From the NCBI RefSeq assembly GCF_002573715.1, contig NZ_PDHM01000005.1, positions 62,001-126,000 on the forward strand: 64,000 nucleotides of DNA, given 5' to 3'. This stretch comes from Paenibacillus sp. EZ-K15 (GTDB lineage: Bacteria > Bacillota > Bacilli > Paenibacillales > Paenibacillaceae). Position 1 is the stretch's first letter, and the number at the start of each line of letters is the position of its first letter. Positions 8,651 to 17,286 of this stretch are shown here, piece after piece. Below the pieces are notes generated by a model. It worked only from the letters and a program-made list of their open reading frames with translations. It made no database searches and was not told the DNA's origin. Made by a program: the position numbers and the translations under genes.

Positions 8651-9956
8651 ATTGTGGAGTACTTTGGAGATCGAGCCCACAAAAAATAAAAAAGATATTC
8701 GACGTGCCTACACCAGATTATTAAAAAAATATCATCCGGAAGATAACCCGGACGGGTTCATGAGGCTTCGGGCCGCATATGAACAGGCTATGAAGTGGGC
8801 CGAACAGCTTGATAAAGCCCCTTCTAATAATACTCATTCAGCGCTCTTTGGTTCTGAAGCTAACTTCATAACGAAAGAAGAACAAACGGTTATTATGGAT
8901 GAAGCCGAGGAAGAAGAACCAATTGTTATTACGGATGAATCCAGAGAAGCTGAGCCACCACTTATCATTACAGATGAAGTCGAGGCAAGCGGCTTTTATG
9001 AAGAGATGCGTGCCATCTATGAGGATATTTTTAAACGTAGGGATATAAATAGCTGGAGATCACTTTTTTTACATCAATCCTTGGTGGATAGCGAGCGATT
9101 ATCCGAAATTGCCATACAATTTGTTATAGACAACCCTCACCTGCCGCATGACATATGGTTATACCTGGACAGCGAATTGTCTCTCAGCAAACGTTCATGG
9201 TTCCCTTGGAAGGATATGATTCAATATGACCTGGGGCTCACTTTTCAATACTTGGATCCTAATCTTGCTGTTGATTACGAGAAGTATGCTGATTTAAGAT
9301 TTCAAGCTTTTTTGGCTATCCGTGATAGGAAATACGTAGAGGGCATAGATTATGCTATGCAGGCTATGGAAATATACAATAGAGACCCGGTATTGTATAA
9401 GTTGTTAGGCGTATCTTACTATGTTGTGGGTGATTATGATCGCGTTGAAATTACTTTTTCCAGGGTATTAAAGTTCATTCCCAATGATGTAGATGCCCTT
9501 GTATATCGGGGTTATGCATATTATCAAAACGGCGATTATGAAAAAGCGAAGCAGGATTTTAATCAAGTTTTATCCAGGGATCAGGATAACATGGAGGCAC
9601 GGAGAGGCCTGGGCCTGATTCTTAAGGAAATAAAGGCTCGCAACCAAACGGTGGAAGACAAGTGTTTTGACCATCTTTATGCAATGGATCTGGAGTTGGA
9701 CTATTCCAAATGCAGTGAAAGTATGTTCTTTTTTCCGGATCTTCCTGAGAAGGAGAATTATTTAACCTTTATAAGGAGGAACCTTCCTCTCCTTTTTCAG
9801 ATCATCGTGTTTAGTGGCATGTTACTGTTTCTAATAACTATGGTATACTCTATGATTTTTGAAATGGGAGAAGTGTTGCTGTCCATGATCTTGATCGTTG
9901 TCTTGATTATTGGAGTAATAAAAGTAGTATTACTAGTAAATCAATTAGAGAGGTAA
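8643..9956 (+). CDS. Membrane-anchored J-domain protein with HPE motif and TPR repeats
   Basis: A 437-residue co-chaperone for the adjacent HscC. Residues 1-55 form a J domain (LEIEPTKNKKDIRRAYTRLLKKYHPEDNPDGF) with HPE in place of the canonical HPD. Residues about 78-118 are an acidic stretch of three related units (VIMDEAEEEEP, VITDESREAEP, LIITDEVEASG). A TPR-like region follows at about 215-330 (LYKLLGVSYYVVGDYDRVEI, ALVYRGYAYYQNGDYEKAKQ). Two hydrophobic helices near 378-432 place it in the membrane, with the J domain probably cytoplasmic. It overlaps hscC by 8 bases, so the two are translationally coupled. In E. coli the HscC partners DjlB and DjlC are likewise divergent membrane J proteins. 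Confidence 0.87.
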   Translation: MNELWSTLEIEPTKNKKDIRRAYTRLLKKYHPEDNPDGFMRLRAAYEQAMKWAEQLDKAPSNNTHSALFGSEANFITKEEQTVIMDEAEEEEPIVITDESREAEPPLIITDEVEASGFYEEMRAIYEDIFKRRDINSWRSLFLHQSLVDSERLSEIAIQFVIDNPHLPHDIWLYLDSELSLSKRSWFPWKDMIQYDLGLTFQYLDPNLAVDYEKYADLRFQAFLAIRDRKYVEGIDYAMQAMEIYNRDPVLYKLLGVSYYVVGDYDRVEITFSRVLKFIPNDVDALVYRGYAYYQNGDYEKAKQDFNQVLSRDQDNMEARRGLGLILKEIKARNQTVEDKCFDHLYAMDLELDYSKCSESMFFFPDLPEKENYLTFIRRNLPLLFQIIVFSGMLLFLITMVYSMIFEMGEVLLSMILIVVLIIGVIKVVLLVNQLER

Positions 9957-9964
9957 GTTATTCG

Positions 9965-10675
9965 ATGATTCATCAAAAGTTATGGAATCTCTCTTTAAGT
10001 ATGACTTCTGCATTTGGAGCAAAGTATGATTTAGAGATCATGTCTACGAAGCAGGATTTTTGGGAGAACATCAAGAATAACGAGGTTAGGCTCGATTCCG
10101 AAATCATTTTCGGCGTTCCTGAATCACAAGGGCTAGAGAGAGCGATAAGAAAGGAAGAAATCAGTCAGTTTCTAGACCGTTTTGGTGTTTCAAGTCACAA
10201 GACATTTAAAGTGAAGATGGAGGAGCTGCTTCAGGGTAGCGAACTGAATGCTTTATTTGATTCAATAAGGGGCTCACTTCTTGTTATGCCCTTGCAGGAA
10301 AGAGCTAAGCTGCTAAAAAGTACCCAACAGGAACAAGAAAAATACATACGATATTCGGTTGTGGCTCAATACGACAAGACGTTGCTCTCTTGTGGCATTA
10401 GAGGTTTCGATATTGCAAATGGTACGAGTCTGTGCCGATTGTGTGCATATTTAGGATACATAGACGAAGAAGAAATGCTGATCTGGTTGGAACAAACGGC
10501 TTCTCTTGCCAAGACACATTTTAGAAGTTTTAAAGAATATGCGCTGTCCAGCACGGTAGGTGGAGTATTCTGGGCTGGCAGTGGAAGTGATGATGCCTTC
10601 TTGAAAAATTATTATAACTGCCTACAGCATCCATATAGTTACTGGAAACACCTCACATGGGATCAATGTCAGTAA
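9965..10675 (+). CDS. DUF1266 domain protein
   Basis: A 236-residue protein whose C-terminal half carries the DUF1266 pattern: YDKTLLSCGIRGFDIANGTSLCRLCAYLG, YIDEEEMLIWLEQTASLAKTHFRSFKEYA, then the G-x-FW motif VGGVFWAG. No signal peptide or membrane helix is seen. It starts eight bases after the J-protein stop, with GAGAGGT upstream of the ATG. In E. coli the hscC/djlB/djlC cluster also contains DUF1266 genes (ybeU, ybeR), so the association recurs in a distant phylum. The function is unknown; a client or regulator of the HscC system is the reasonable inference. Confidence 0.8.
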   Translation: MIHQKLWNLSLSMTSAFGAKYDLEIMSTKQDFWENIKNNEVRLDSEIIFGVPESQGLERAIRKEEISQFLDRFGVSSHKTFKVKMEELLQGSELNALFDSIRGSLLVMPLQERAKLLKSTQQEQEKYIRYSVVAQYDKTLLSCGIRGFDIANGTSLCRLCAYLGYIDEEEMLIWLEQTASLAKTHFRSFKEYALSSTVGGVFWAGSGSDDAFLKNYYNCLQHPYSYWKHLTWDQCQ

Positions 10676-10709
10676 ATATAAGGAAGTGGGTGAATGATGA
10701 TATGCAGAT

Positions 10710-10760
10710 AACCAAGAGATCCTTTCCTTGCTTGCTTGGAATTGGAGACCTTGGTTTTTT
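10710..10760 (+). terminator. Probable terminator of the hscC operon
   Basis: AACCAAG (10710-10716) pairs with CTTGGTT (10750-10756) with an inner TCC/GGA and a mismatched bulge, followed by TTTT. The imperfect stem and long loop lower confidence. Confidence 0.4.
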
Positions 10761-10870
10761 CCACTGTGCTTTAAAAAATTTCGTAGTTTTTGTTCAAATG
10801 ATATGTGCCGCAGGCATCTTCTTCATAGGTCCTATAAATAACCGTTCAAAGAGAGGAGGAGAGGGAACTT

Positions 10871-12712
10871 ATGCTGGAAACCACGGCAGATGGGACCACC
10901 ATCGAGACGATGGAGGACCGCATCTTAACAGAGCGGGCGAAGGCAGGAGATACGGAAGCCTTCGGGGAGCTTGTTCGCCGCCATCGTGCCTCGGCTCGTT
11001 CCTGGGCGCGTTCCATGACCCGGGATACCCATATGGCAGAGGATATCGTGCAGGATTCGTTAATCAAGGCGTTCCTTCACGTCGGACAGCTGATCGATTC
11101 ATCCAGATTCATGGGCTGGCTGCAGGCCATTGTTCGCAGGCAGGCCCAGATGAAGCTGCGACGCGGCGGTCCTTATCGAATCGAACAGCCATTCACCAGC
11201 CTAAAGCTATCCCAAGCGATGGATTCCGCCAACATCGATTGGGGCGATGTGGAACATATTTTGCAATTTCTGTCTATGCAGCTAACGCACAAACAGAACC
11301 AGTTGAATCCGGAGACATTGTACCTACGCAAGGAAACGATTGATATGATCCAATCCTTTCTGCACTGCTTAAACCGCAAGGAACGCGGGATATTTGAAGC
11401 CTATTTTTTTAAACAATGGTCTCCTGATGAGATCGCCGCGTTATTCCAGACGACAACCCAGTCGGTCTATACCTACATCTATAGGGCCAAACGCAAGGTG
11501 CGCGAGGAACATTCCCGCATGCTGATCCCTGCATCTCCAGGGAAACTGGATCAGGAGGAGAATGGAGGAAACGGCCAGGTGATAAAATTGCCATTGCCTA
11601 AATCAAGAACGAGTAAAACGGCGTCTTCACTCATCGATACCGTCTCCATGATGCTGGACATGACGAATCATACATATAGTGTGAGCGAGCTGATGGGACG
11701 CTCCGGTTATGCTTTCCGTTTGCGGATTTCCGGATTGTCCACCTATGCTGACGGTGCGTTTGTGTTCGATTGGCAGGAGGTATTAAGGCAGCTGTTTGAT
11801 GGGATGGGATATGAGACTTCATTCGTGAGTGGTCAGCTTCCGGATGAAGGTATCGTTCCGCTGGTCCCCGTAGCCTCCTCCTTTCCTTTTGCCAAATCAA
11901 GGAGTCCTGAGGTCATGAACTTTATCAGGGAATATCTGATTGCGGGAACGCCGGTGATGTTTTTTGATACCTATGTTCAGAAGCCCTTCACGTTTGAATG
12001 GAGCTTGATTTACGGTTACGATGACGGTCGGCATGAGCTTTATGTGACGGACCCGTCGGCTCCTTACACGAAAATCATAACGTACGAAGAGCTGACAACG
12101 AGCAGCTTGCGTTTTTTGTGCGGAATTAAAAAGAGACCCGAACAGGTAAATGACACAGGGCAGATTGCAGCGTCTTCTATGGCGGAGCAGCTAAGCCGTA
12201 TCGCCAGAGTCGCTGTAGAGGGTGACGGTTATTCGCCGCGTACCCCATTTCCTTATTATGTGCAGGGTTTGACGGCTTATGATGCCTGGAGGGATCACCT
12301 GGAGCGGGGTGAAGCGCATATCAATCTGCATGGGATGAGCTATTTGATTCGTGTGTATGGGGATGCCCGGCGGTATGCCGTGGCGTATCTGCGTGATCTG
12401 AAGGATCAATGGAGTGCGCACAAAGAAAGGGACTGCCATGTAACGGCTGATAGCGGAATAGTCCATGATTCGCCGACATCGCCTGTGTATCAGATAAATG
12501 AAGTCTATGATCATCTCATAACATGTTATGAAGAATCCGCAAGGATGTGGACGGAATTGGAAGCGCTCTTCCCGTTTCCTTGCGGCACTGACCGTTCAGA
12601 CCCGGAATCGATCATAGCGGCGATCGGTCATTTAAATTGGGCTCATGAACAGGAGAGGGAAGCTATGAAGCATTTGCAAGTCGTGATTAACCATACACGG
12701 AGGGATCATTAA
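10871..12712 (+). CDS. ECF sigma factor fused to a long C39/BtrH-like C-terminal region
   Basis: 613 residues, three times a normal ECF sigma factor. Region 2 lies at about 28-100 (EAFGELVRRHRASARSWARS, DTHMAEDIVQDSLIKAFLHV, FMGWLQAIVRRQAQMKLRR). Region 4 is at about 180-225 (LNRKERGIFEAYFFKQWSPDEIAALF, SVYTYIYRAKRKVRE). After a Gly/Asn/Pro linker, residues 255-420 resemble a C39-peptidase/BtrH N-terminal fold (YSVSELMGRSGYAFRL, YLIAGTPVMFFDTY, YGYDDGRHELYVTDPSAP). No catalytic-type Cys is visible at the position expected near SSLIDTVSMML. Residues 430-613 are helical with no recognised motif. The start at 10871 has GGAGAGG upstream. No anti-sigma gene is nearby; the fused region may itself sense a ligand. 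It is followed after one base by the binding-protein gene. Confidence 0.8.
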   Translation: MLETTADGTTIETMEDRILTERAKAGDTEAFGELVRRHRASARSWARSMTRDTHMAEDIVQDSLIKAFLHVGQLIDSSRFMGWLQAIVRRQAQMKLRRGGPYRIEQPFTSLKLSQAMDSANIDWGDVEHILQFLSMQLTHKQNQLNPETLYLRKETIDMIQSFLHCLNRKERGIFEAYFFKQWSPDEIAALFQTTTQSVYTYIYRAKRKVREEHSRMLIPASPGKLDQEENGGNGQVIKLPLPKSRTSKTASSLIDTVSMMLDMTNHTYSVSELMGRSGYAFRLRISGLSTYADGAFVFDWQEVLRQLFDGMGYETSFVSGQLPDEGIVPLVPVASSFPFAKSRSPEVMNFIREYLIAGTPVMFFDTYVQKPFTFEWSLIYGYDDGRHELYVTDPSAPYTKIITYEELTTSSLRFLCGIKKRPEQVNDTGQIAASSMAEQLSRIARVAVEGDGYSPRTPFPYYVQGLTAYDAWRDHLERGEAHINLHGMSYLIRVYGDARRYAVAYLRDLKDQWSAHKERDCHVTADSGIVHDSPTSPVYQINEVYDHLITCYEESARMWTELEALFPFPCGTDRSDPESIIAAIGHLNWAHEQEREAMKHLQVVINHTRRDH

Positions 12713-12713
12713 A

Positions 12714-13874
12714 ATGACAACACCGACTGAACTTCGCCTCATCACAGAAGCGAACGGACATGATCTAAAATATGTGCAAACGGTGATTCAATCATTCGAA
12801 ATTTTCAGGCCAGACGTCAAAGTGGTGCTGGTAAAGGCGGAGGACAGCTATGGTGTGATGGAACAATTCCATCACGAAGGGGCTGATCTGCTGCATATCC
12901 GTGAGGGTGGTTATTCTACTCAGTTACGCAAAGGTGTTGTTCAAGATTTGCTGCCTTATCTGAAGAATGATCCGGTGCTGGAGATGGATGATTTTTATCA
13001 GGGAGCATTGACGCATCCGATGTGGGAGGGCCAGCTAGCTGCGCTGCCGGTTGTGGATGTCGCAGTCCCCCAAATTTTTTATAACAAAAAATGGTTTGCC
13101 GAAGCGAATGTACCCTTTCCTACGAATGAATGGACAGAGGATCAATTTCTTGATGTTGCGATCCGCTTGACGCGGCACGGAGAGAACCGGGATGAATCAC
13201 GGTATGGTTTTTACATTTATCCGGATGTGGAATTTTTGGAACCGTTTCTTATGCGCAGGGGAGGGCGGCATTTGTCGGAGGATGGAACTGTCGGTAAGGG
13301 CTATGCGGATAGCGAGATTGCGCATGCGACGTATCAATGGATTGTAGATCTTTACCGCAAGCATCGAGTGGCTCCTATGCCGGGCGTCCAAGTGGACAAC
13401 ATATTCCGTTCGAATCGGTTTGCCATGATCTATGACTTTAGCTGGCATAACGGGATTGCCTACGATCCCGAGTTAAGTGAAACCTATGGCGTGGTAGGAT
13501 TGCCTCATGCACAGGGTGGCAGGGATATTTATACGATGTACTCGACAGGCTACGGCATTCCTGTCACGTCCAAGTATTCGGAGCTGGCATGGGAATTGCT
13601 GAAAGAATTAGCACTGCCTTCTTCAGAGGAAGCGAGGCGTGCTTATTGGGGCGTGCCCATCACAAGAACATTGGCTAAGGAGCTTGGACGTATCGATAAC
13701 CCTTGGTGGGGTCCGGCTTTGTATGCCATGGAGCGAATCGATAAGAATGCTTATCTCTCCAATCAGGTCTGGAACCTGTCCAGGCAGCAGATCAATCAGG
13801 ATATTGAGCGGATGATCAAGGGAGAAGCAGGTGTTGAGGAGACGTTATCCCGCTGGGCGGAGATTGTATCGTAG
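12714..13874 (+). CDS. Solute-binding-like protein without export signal
   Basis: A 386-residue protein with the fold of extracellular sugar-binding proteins (SBP_bac type): an early LRLITEANGHDLKYVQTVIQ helix, FEIFRPDVKVVLV, then GQLAALPVVDVAVPQIFYNK, and TGYGIPVTSKYSELAWELLK near the end. Unlike transporter binding proteins it has no signal peptide and no lipobox cysteine, and no permease genes are adjacent. It starts one base after the stop of the sigma-factor fusion, behind GGAGGG, so the two are made together. The natural inference is a cytoplasmic ligand receptor working with the sigma factor. Alternatively it is a decayed transporter component, but the frame is intact over full length. 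Confidence 0.78.
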   Translation: MTTPTELRLITEANGHDLKYVQTVIQSFEIFRPDVKVVLVKAEDSYGVMEQFHHEGADLLHIREGGYSTQLRKGVVQDLLPYLKNDPVLEMDDFYQGALTHPMWEGQLAALPVVDVAVPQIFYNKKWFAEANVPFPTNEWTEDQFLDVAIRLTRHGENRDESRYGFYIYPDVEFLEPFLMRRGGRHLSEDGTVGKGYADSEIAHATYQWIVDLYRKHRVAPMPGVQVDNIFRSNRFAMIYDFSWHNGIAYDPELSETYGVVGLPHAQGGRDIYTMYSTGYGIPVTSKYSELAWELLKELALPSSEEARRAYWGVPITRTLAKELGRIDNPWWGPALYAMERIDKNAYLSNQVWNLSRQQINQDIERMIKGEAGVEETLSRWAEIVS

Positions 13875-13921
13875 GAAATCTATCAGTTACAGAGAACTGT
13901 GGAATTGGTTTTTATCACATT

Positions 13922-13950
13922 AGCCTCTATCCAACACGGATAGAGGCTTT
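13922..13950 (+). terminator. Intrinsic terminator of the sigma/binding-protein operon
   Basis: A perfect 11-bp stem, AGCCTCTATCC/GGATAGAGGCT, with a five-base loop lies between convergent genes. The T run is short. Confidence 0.75.
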
Positions 13951-13957
13951 GGTTTAC

Positions 13958-14584
13958 TTATTTATTTTCAAAAGAGAGTCCTGGGAACACAGTATAATTA
14001 TCGACATCAAAGAGCTTGGATTTCTGCATCGATTTAATTTTGCCTTGAGCGATTTCAATGTCCCAGTCTTCTCCAAAGAGCTTTTCTTCATAAAAGATTA
14101 CTTTTACTCTCACCTTAATCAATCCCTTTGATGACTGAGCATCCACAATATCATAATCAATTATGGATGGGTACATACCACCGATTGGAATCATGTCGAA
14201 TCCTTCAACTGCTATGGAGCGGATTAACTTATCGTCACGCGTATCAAAACCCGCGATATAAAGCGCGATCAGATTTTTGACTTGTGACCAGCTGCTACCA
14301 GTCAAATTAAGATTTTGATTCCAGACATCTTCCTGAACGTCTGACTTACTCGTTATTGAAACCGTTTGATTTTTCTGGTCCCAACTTACATGGGTACCTA
14401 AGGCTTTTGAAATGAAGCTGATCGGGACCATGACTCGATCGTTACTTATCTGCGGTACAGCATCCGTTTTAATGGGTTCGCCGTTAACTACGATTTTGAT
14501 GGTTCCCCTTGCAAAAGCCATACCAACGGCGGTAGTTAAAGCAATGACTACTGCCAATAATGATAAAAACAACCTTTTCTTCAT
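13958..14584 (-). CDS. Secreted stalk-domain (copper amine oxidase N-terminal-like) protein
   Basis: 208 residues. A signal peptide (MKKRLFLSLLAVVIALTTAV...FA) is followed by a stalk domain of the copper-amine-oxidase N-terminal type: IKIVVNGEPIKTDAVPQIS, RVMVPISFISKALGTHVSWD, QTVSI. Residues 90-208 are a beta-rich region without a known motif (SIAVEGFDMIPIGGMYPSII, IKVRVKVIFYEEKLFG). Despite the domain name there is no copper or oxidase motif. Such proteins are abundant in Paenibacillus and are thought to sit in the cell envelope. GGAGGGATC precedes the start on the minus strand. Confidence 0.82.
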   Translation of the reverse strand: MKKRLFLSLLAVVIALTTAVGMAFARGTIKIVVNGEPIKTDAVPQISNDRVMVPISFISKALGTHVSWDQKNQTVSITSKSDVQEDVWNQNLNLTGSSWSQVKNLIALYIAGFDTRDDKLIRSIAVEGFDMIPIGGMYPSIIDYDIVDAQSSKGLIKVRVKVIFYEEKLFGEDWDIEIAQGKIKSMQKSKLFDVDNYTVFPGLSFENK

Positions 14585-14752
14585 CCTGATCCCTCCACGT
14601 AATTATCGTATATAACTAGAGACGCAAATAATTGGATATAGTTTTAACTAAATCCAATTATAGGGGTATCTATGAGGACGGAACCGGATTCATTGCTACC
14701 ACCTCGAAACAATTCATGTTTAACCAATGGGGATTAGGCCGGACAGGACGAC

Positions 14753-15262
14753 TTAGCCGTTATTGAAAAATCGTCCCATCGGCATCTCCCTCGTAAAGGT
14801 AATCCCTCCATACTTATATTTCACTTCAATCTGGGTGATGGGCTCATCATTATATAGACGGATGCCGTAATTAAGCGGAATGCGAGAACCTTGATCGAGC
14901 GCAGCTCTCTTCTTTTCGGGCATGAGATCGGGCTTTAGCGGCAACTCCCGAATATCCACGAATTCAATATTAGGATCTTCATCGAGGTCGCTGCCACCCA
15001 CAAGATGAAGGGAATAACTGACGCCCAGCTCGGCTTTGGCCGGCTTCCGGCCATCGTTTACCCGCACGTCCAGCAGCTCCACATCGGCGAATCCTTCATT
15101 GATCACCTCGAAGATCATGGTGTTTTCATCCGTAAAGGATGTAAATCCACCCACCTTGATTGGCGTGGGCCGTAGGAACAACAGGTATAGAATGAAGGCC
15201 GAGAGGAGTAACCCCAGGCCCAAATAGCCGAGCCGGCGGAGAGGTTTTGATTTTGGTTTCAT
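14753..15262 (-). CDS. Membrane-anchored hypothetical protein
   Basis: 169 residues. A basic N-terminus (KPKSKPLRR) leads into one hydrophobic helix (LGYLGLGLLLSAFILYLLFL), so the protein is anchored in the membrane with its body outside. The rest is a compact beta-rich domain (IFEVINEGFADVELLDVRVN, ITQIEVKYKYGGITFTREMP) resembling small extracellular domains that follow such anchors. No family is recognised. It lies 25 bases downstream of the APH-like kinase gene, in the same direction. Confidence 0.7.
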   Translation of the reverse strand: MKPKSKPLRRLGYLGLGLLLSAFILYLLFLRPTPIKVGGFTSFTDENTMIFEVINEGFADVELLDVRVNDGRKPAKAELGVSYSLHLVGGSDLDEDPNIEFVDIRELPLKPDLMPEKKRAALDQGSRIPLNYGIRLYNDEPITQIEVKYKYGGITFTREMPMGRFFNNG

Positions 15263-15287
15263 GGTAGAGCAATCTTCCTTCTCTATA

Positions 15288-16250
15288 TTAAATGGACAGC
15301 TTCACAACCGATTTGCCTGCCTCAATATCAGCTTTCATCCCTAAGAGATAATTCCGGGTGCGCTCGTTCATCTCTTTCCAGTTTACGAATTTGGAAAAGT
15401 AGACAAAGGAGTAGATATTGCGGAAGTCGATGAAAAATGGAATTCGCTCGATCCAATCCTCACTCAGCGTATTCTCTTGAAGGTAGCCGGATAAGAACGA
15501 GTCGAAGAATCTGGCGACAAATTCGGCTTTTCCGCTTTCAGGCACGGTCTGAACCGCATGATAGATGGCTATGGCGATATCGTAGGCAAACCAATGACAG
15601 GAGACATCCCCGAAGTCGAAAAAAATAATCTCCCCGTTATGTACGTGAAAATTGTTATGGTGGAGATCATTGTGAACGATGCCGTAGCCTTCCTGGTCTT
15701 GCGGGAGGGCCTCAAGTTCCTTAAGATACTGCTTCCACTGTGCATGGACTCTTTCACCTGCAGCCTCCGGGAACGCATTGGTGAATATTACATGATCATT
15801 CCACTGGGGAAAGGCCATTTGGTGAACGAGCGAAGCTGCGGTGGAGTCTTTTTTGCCGAGTTTATGCATACGGCCCATCCCGCGCCCCCACTGCTTGATC
15901 ATGGCGAAATCCGATGCCAAATCAGTTAACGGGCTGCCCGGAGCCTTTGTAAAAGCAATGACATAATATCGCTTCGACTCATGAGTTATCTCTTCAATAA
16001 GAAGATCCTGAGCGGATCGAATCGACTCCACCATGTTCAGCCCATGCTCGGCGAGATAGGCCATCCACGTGAGCTCGCGAATGATCGAGGCCTTGCGGTA
16101 TTTGGATGCGTCCAAGAATTTAATAATGAAGTGACGTCCGGCTTCACCGTTGTATTCAAATACATTCTGATCGAATCCCCCAAGTAACTTCAGTGAATAA
16201 GAACCTTGTCCGAATCGCTCGGCACCTTGATCCAAAACAGCCTGTTCCAT
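15288..16250 (-). CDS. Aminoglycoside phosphotransferase-fold kinase
   Basis: A 320-residue kinase of the APH/choline-kinase superfamily. The Brenner motif is YGIVHNDLHHNNFHV (catalytic Asp in HND), followed by the metal-binding IIFFDFGDVSCHWFAYDIA. The N-lobe Lys candidate lies in AGRHFIIKFLDASKY. AAAGGGG precedes the start on the minus strand. The family phosphorylates small alcohols (homoserine, choline, aminoglycosides, fructosamines); nothing here fixes the substrate. The weakly related YtmP/YcbJ-type kinases of Bacillales are similar in size. No resistance role should be assumed. Confidence 0.82.
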   Translation of the reverse strand: MEQAVLDQGAERFGQGSYSLKLLGGFDQNVFEYNGEAGRHFIIKFLDASKYRKASIIRELTWMAYLAEHGLNMVESIRSAQDLLIEEITHESKRYYVIAFTKAPGSPLTDLASDFAMIKQWGRGMGRMHKLGKKDSTAASLVHQMAFPQWNDHVIFTNAFPEAAGERVHAQWKQYLKELEALPQDQEGYGIVHNDLHHNNFHVHNGEIIFFDFGDVSCHWFAYDIAIAIYHAVQTVPESGKAEFVARFFDSFLSGYLQENTLSEDWIERIPFFIDFRNIYSFVYFSKFVNWKEMNERTRNYLLGMKADIEAGKSVVKLSI

Positions 16251-16378
16251 GGAAAGTCCCCTTTATCGTATTCTCGATATGCTTGTCTGACTGACATACC
16301 GGATAAGTTACAGGTATTCACTACCAACTACAAGTCTACCGAAGATGGTGAGCGGTTGCAAAAATGGGTGGGCACATG

Positions 16379-16412
16379 AAAAAAGGGCGCCCCCTAGAGA
16401 GCACCCCTTCAA
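16379..16412 (-). terminator. Probable terminator of the pgmB transcript
   Basis: Read on the minus strand just past pgmB, an imperfect hairpin (AAGGGG...GCGCCC) is followed by six T. It ends the GH65/pgmB unit. Confidence 0.5.
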
Positions 16413-16419
16413 TCTATGA

Positions 16420-17094
16420 TCAGTCTTCAAACGTCTGCGCCAGTTTACGAAAGTCCAGCTCCGCCGTGCTGGACAGCACGACATCCGCGTGCGGGAAATG
16501 CGCTGCATTGCCGATTGCCACGGCGAACATGCCGGCGCCCTTGATGGCATCAACGCCGGATACGGCATCCTCCACCCCGATGCAGTCGGCAGGCTCTACG
16601 CCAAGCTGCGCGGCAGCGGTGAGGAAGATCTCAGGGTCCGGCTTGTTGTTCTTCAGCTTGGTCACGTCGACGATGACGTCGAACTCGTCCATGACGCCAA
16701 GCCGGGTCAATACGGCAATGGCGTTTTTGCTGGCGGACGCGATGCCGGTCTTCAGGCCGGCCGACCGGATGTCTGCCACAAATTCCGTAATGCCGGGCAG
16801 CAGGTCGGCTGGCGTAATCGTTTCGATCAGCTCGACATACAGCTTATTTTTGCGGTCGGCCAGCTGTACCAGCTCTTCATCCGAATAGCTTACAGGCTTC
16901 TCCGCTTGACTTAACAGTAGCTTTAAGGAGTCCATGCGGGATACCCCTTTGAGATTCTCGTTGAACTCTCGCGTGAAGGGAATGCCCAGCTCGGTTGCCG
17001 TGGCTTTCCATGCCTGATAATGATACTCCGCCGTATCGGTAATGACGCCGTCCAAGTCAAAGATGACAGCTTTCAACTTACGTGTTTCGTTCAT
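16420..17094 (-). CDS. pgmB: Beta-phosphoglucomutase
   Basis: A 224-residue HAD-superfamily mutase. Motif 1 is VIFDLDGVITDTAEYHYQAW, where D13 is the phosphorylated nucleophile and D15 the acid/base. The cap domain has GVSRMDSLKLLL, as in known beta-PGMs. Motif 2 is TGIASASKNA; the motif 3/4 region is KPDPEIFLTAAAQLG and CIGVEDAVSGVDAI. It interconverts beta-glucose-1-phosphate and glucose-6-phosphate. It lies 192 bases downstream of a GH65 phosphorylase, the enzyme class that makes beta-glucose-1-phosphate, so the pair forms a complete phosphorolytic route. AAAGGAG precedes the start. Confidence 0.95.
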   Translation of the reverse strand: MNETRKLKAVIFDLDGVITDTAEYHYQAWKATATELGIPFTREFNENLKGVSRMDSLKLLLSQAEKPVSYSDEELVQLADRKNKLYVELIETITPADLLPGITEFVADIRSAGLKTGIASASKNAIAVLTRLGVMDEFDVIVDVTKLKNNKPDPEIFLTAAAQLGVEPADCIGVEDAVSGVDAIKGAGMFAVAIGNAAHFPHADVVLSSTAELDFRKLAQTFED

Positions 17095-17286
17095 GTTTTT
17101 ATAGCTCCTTTTTGAGATATCAGAAAGGATAAACTCGATGCATGGGACCTCTCTGATAACGCAGGAAAAATGACGGCTTATCGCAGTCTGTCTTCATGGA
17201 ATATATGTCGATAGATCGTTTTCTTCGTAAACCGGGAGTGATGTCATACGTATAGGTAGGGCAATCACCCCACGGCCTAAACCTAA

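Noticed and set aside
10657..11343. A 228-residue open frame overlapping the start of the sigma-factor fusion
   Set aside because: Its translation has no family look, it lacks a ribosome site and it lies in a shifted frame over sigma region 2, which is clearly the real gene.
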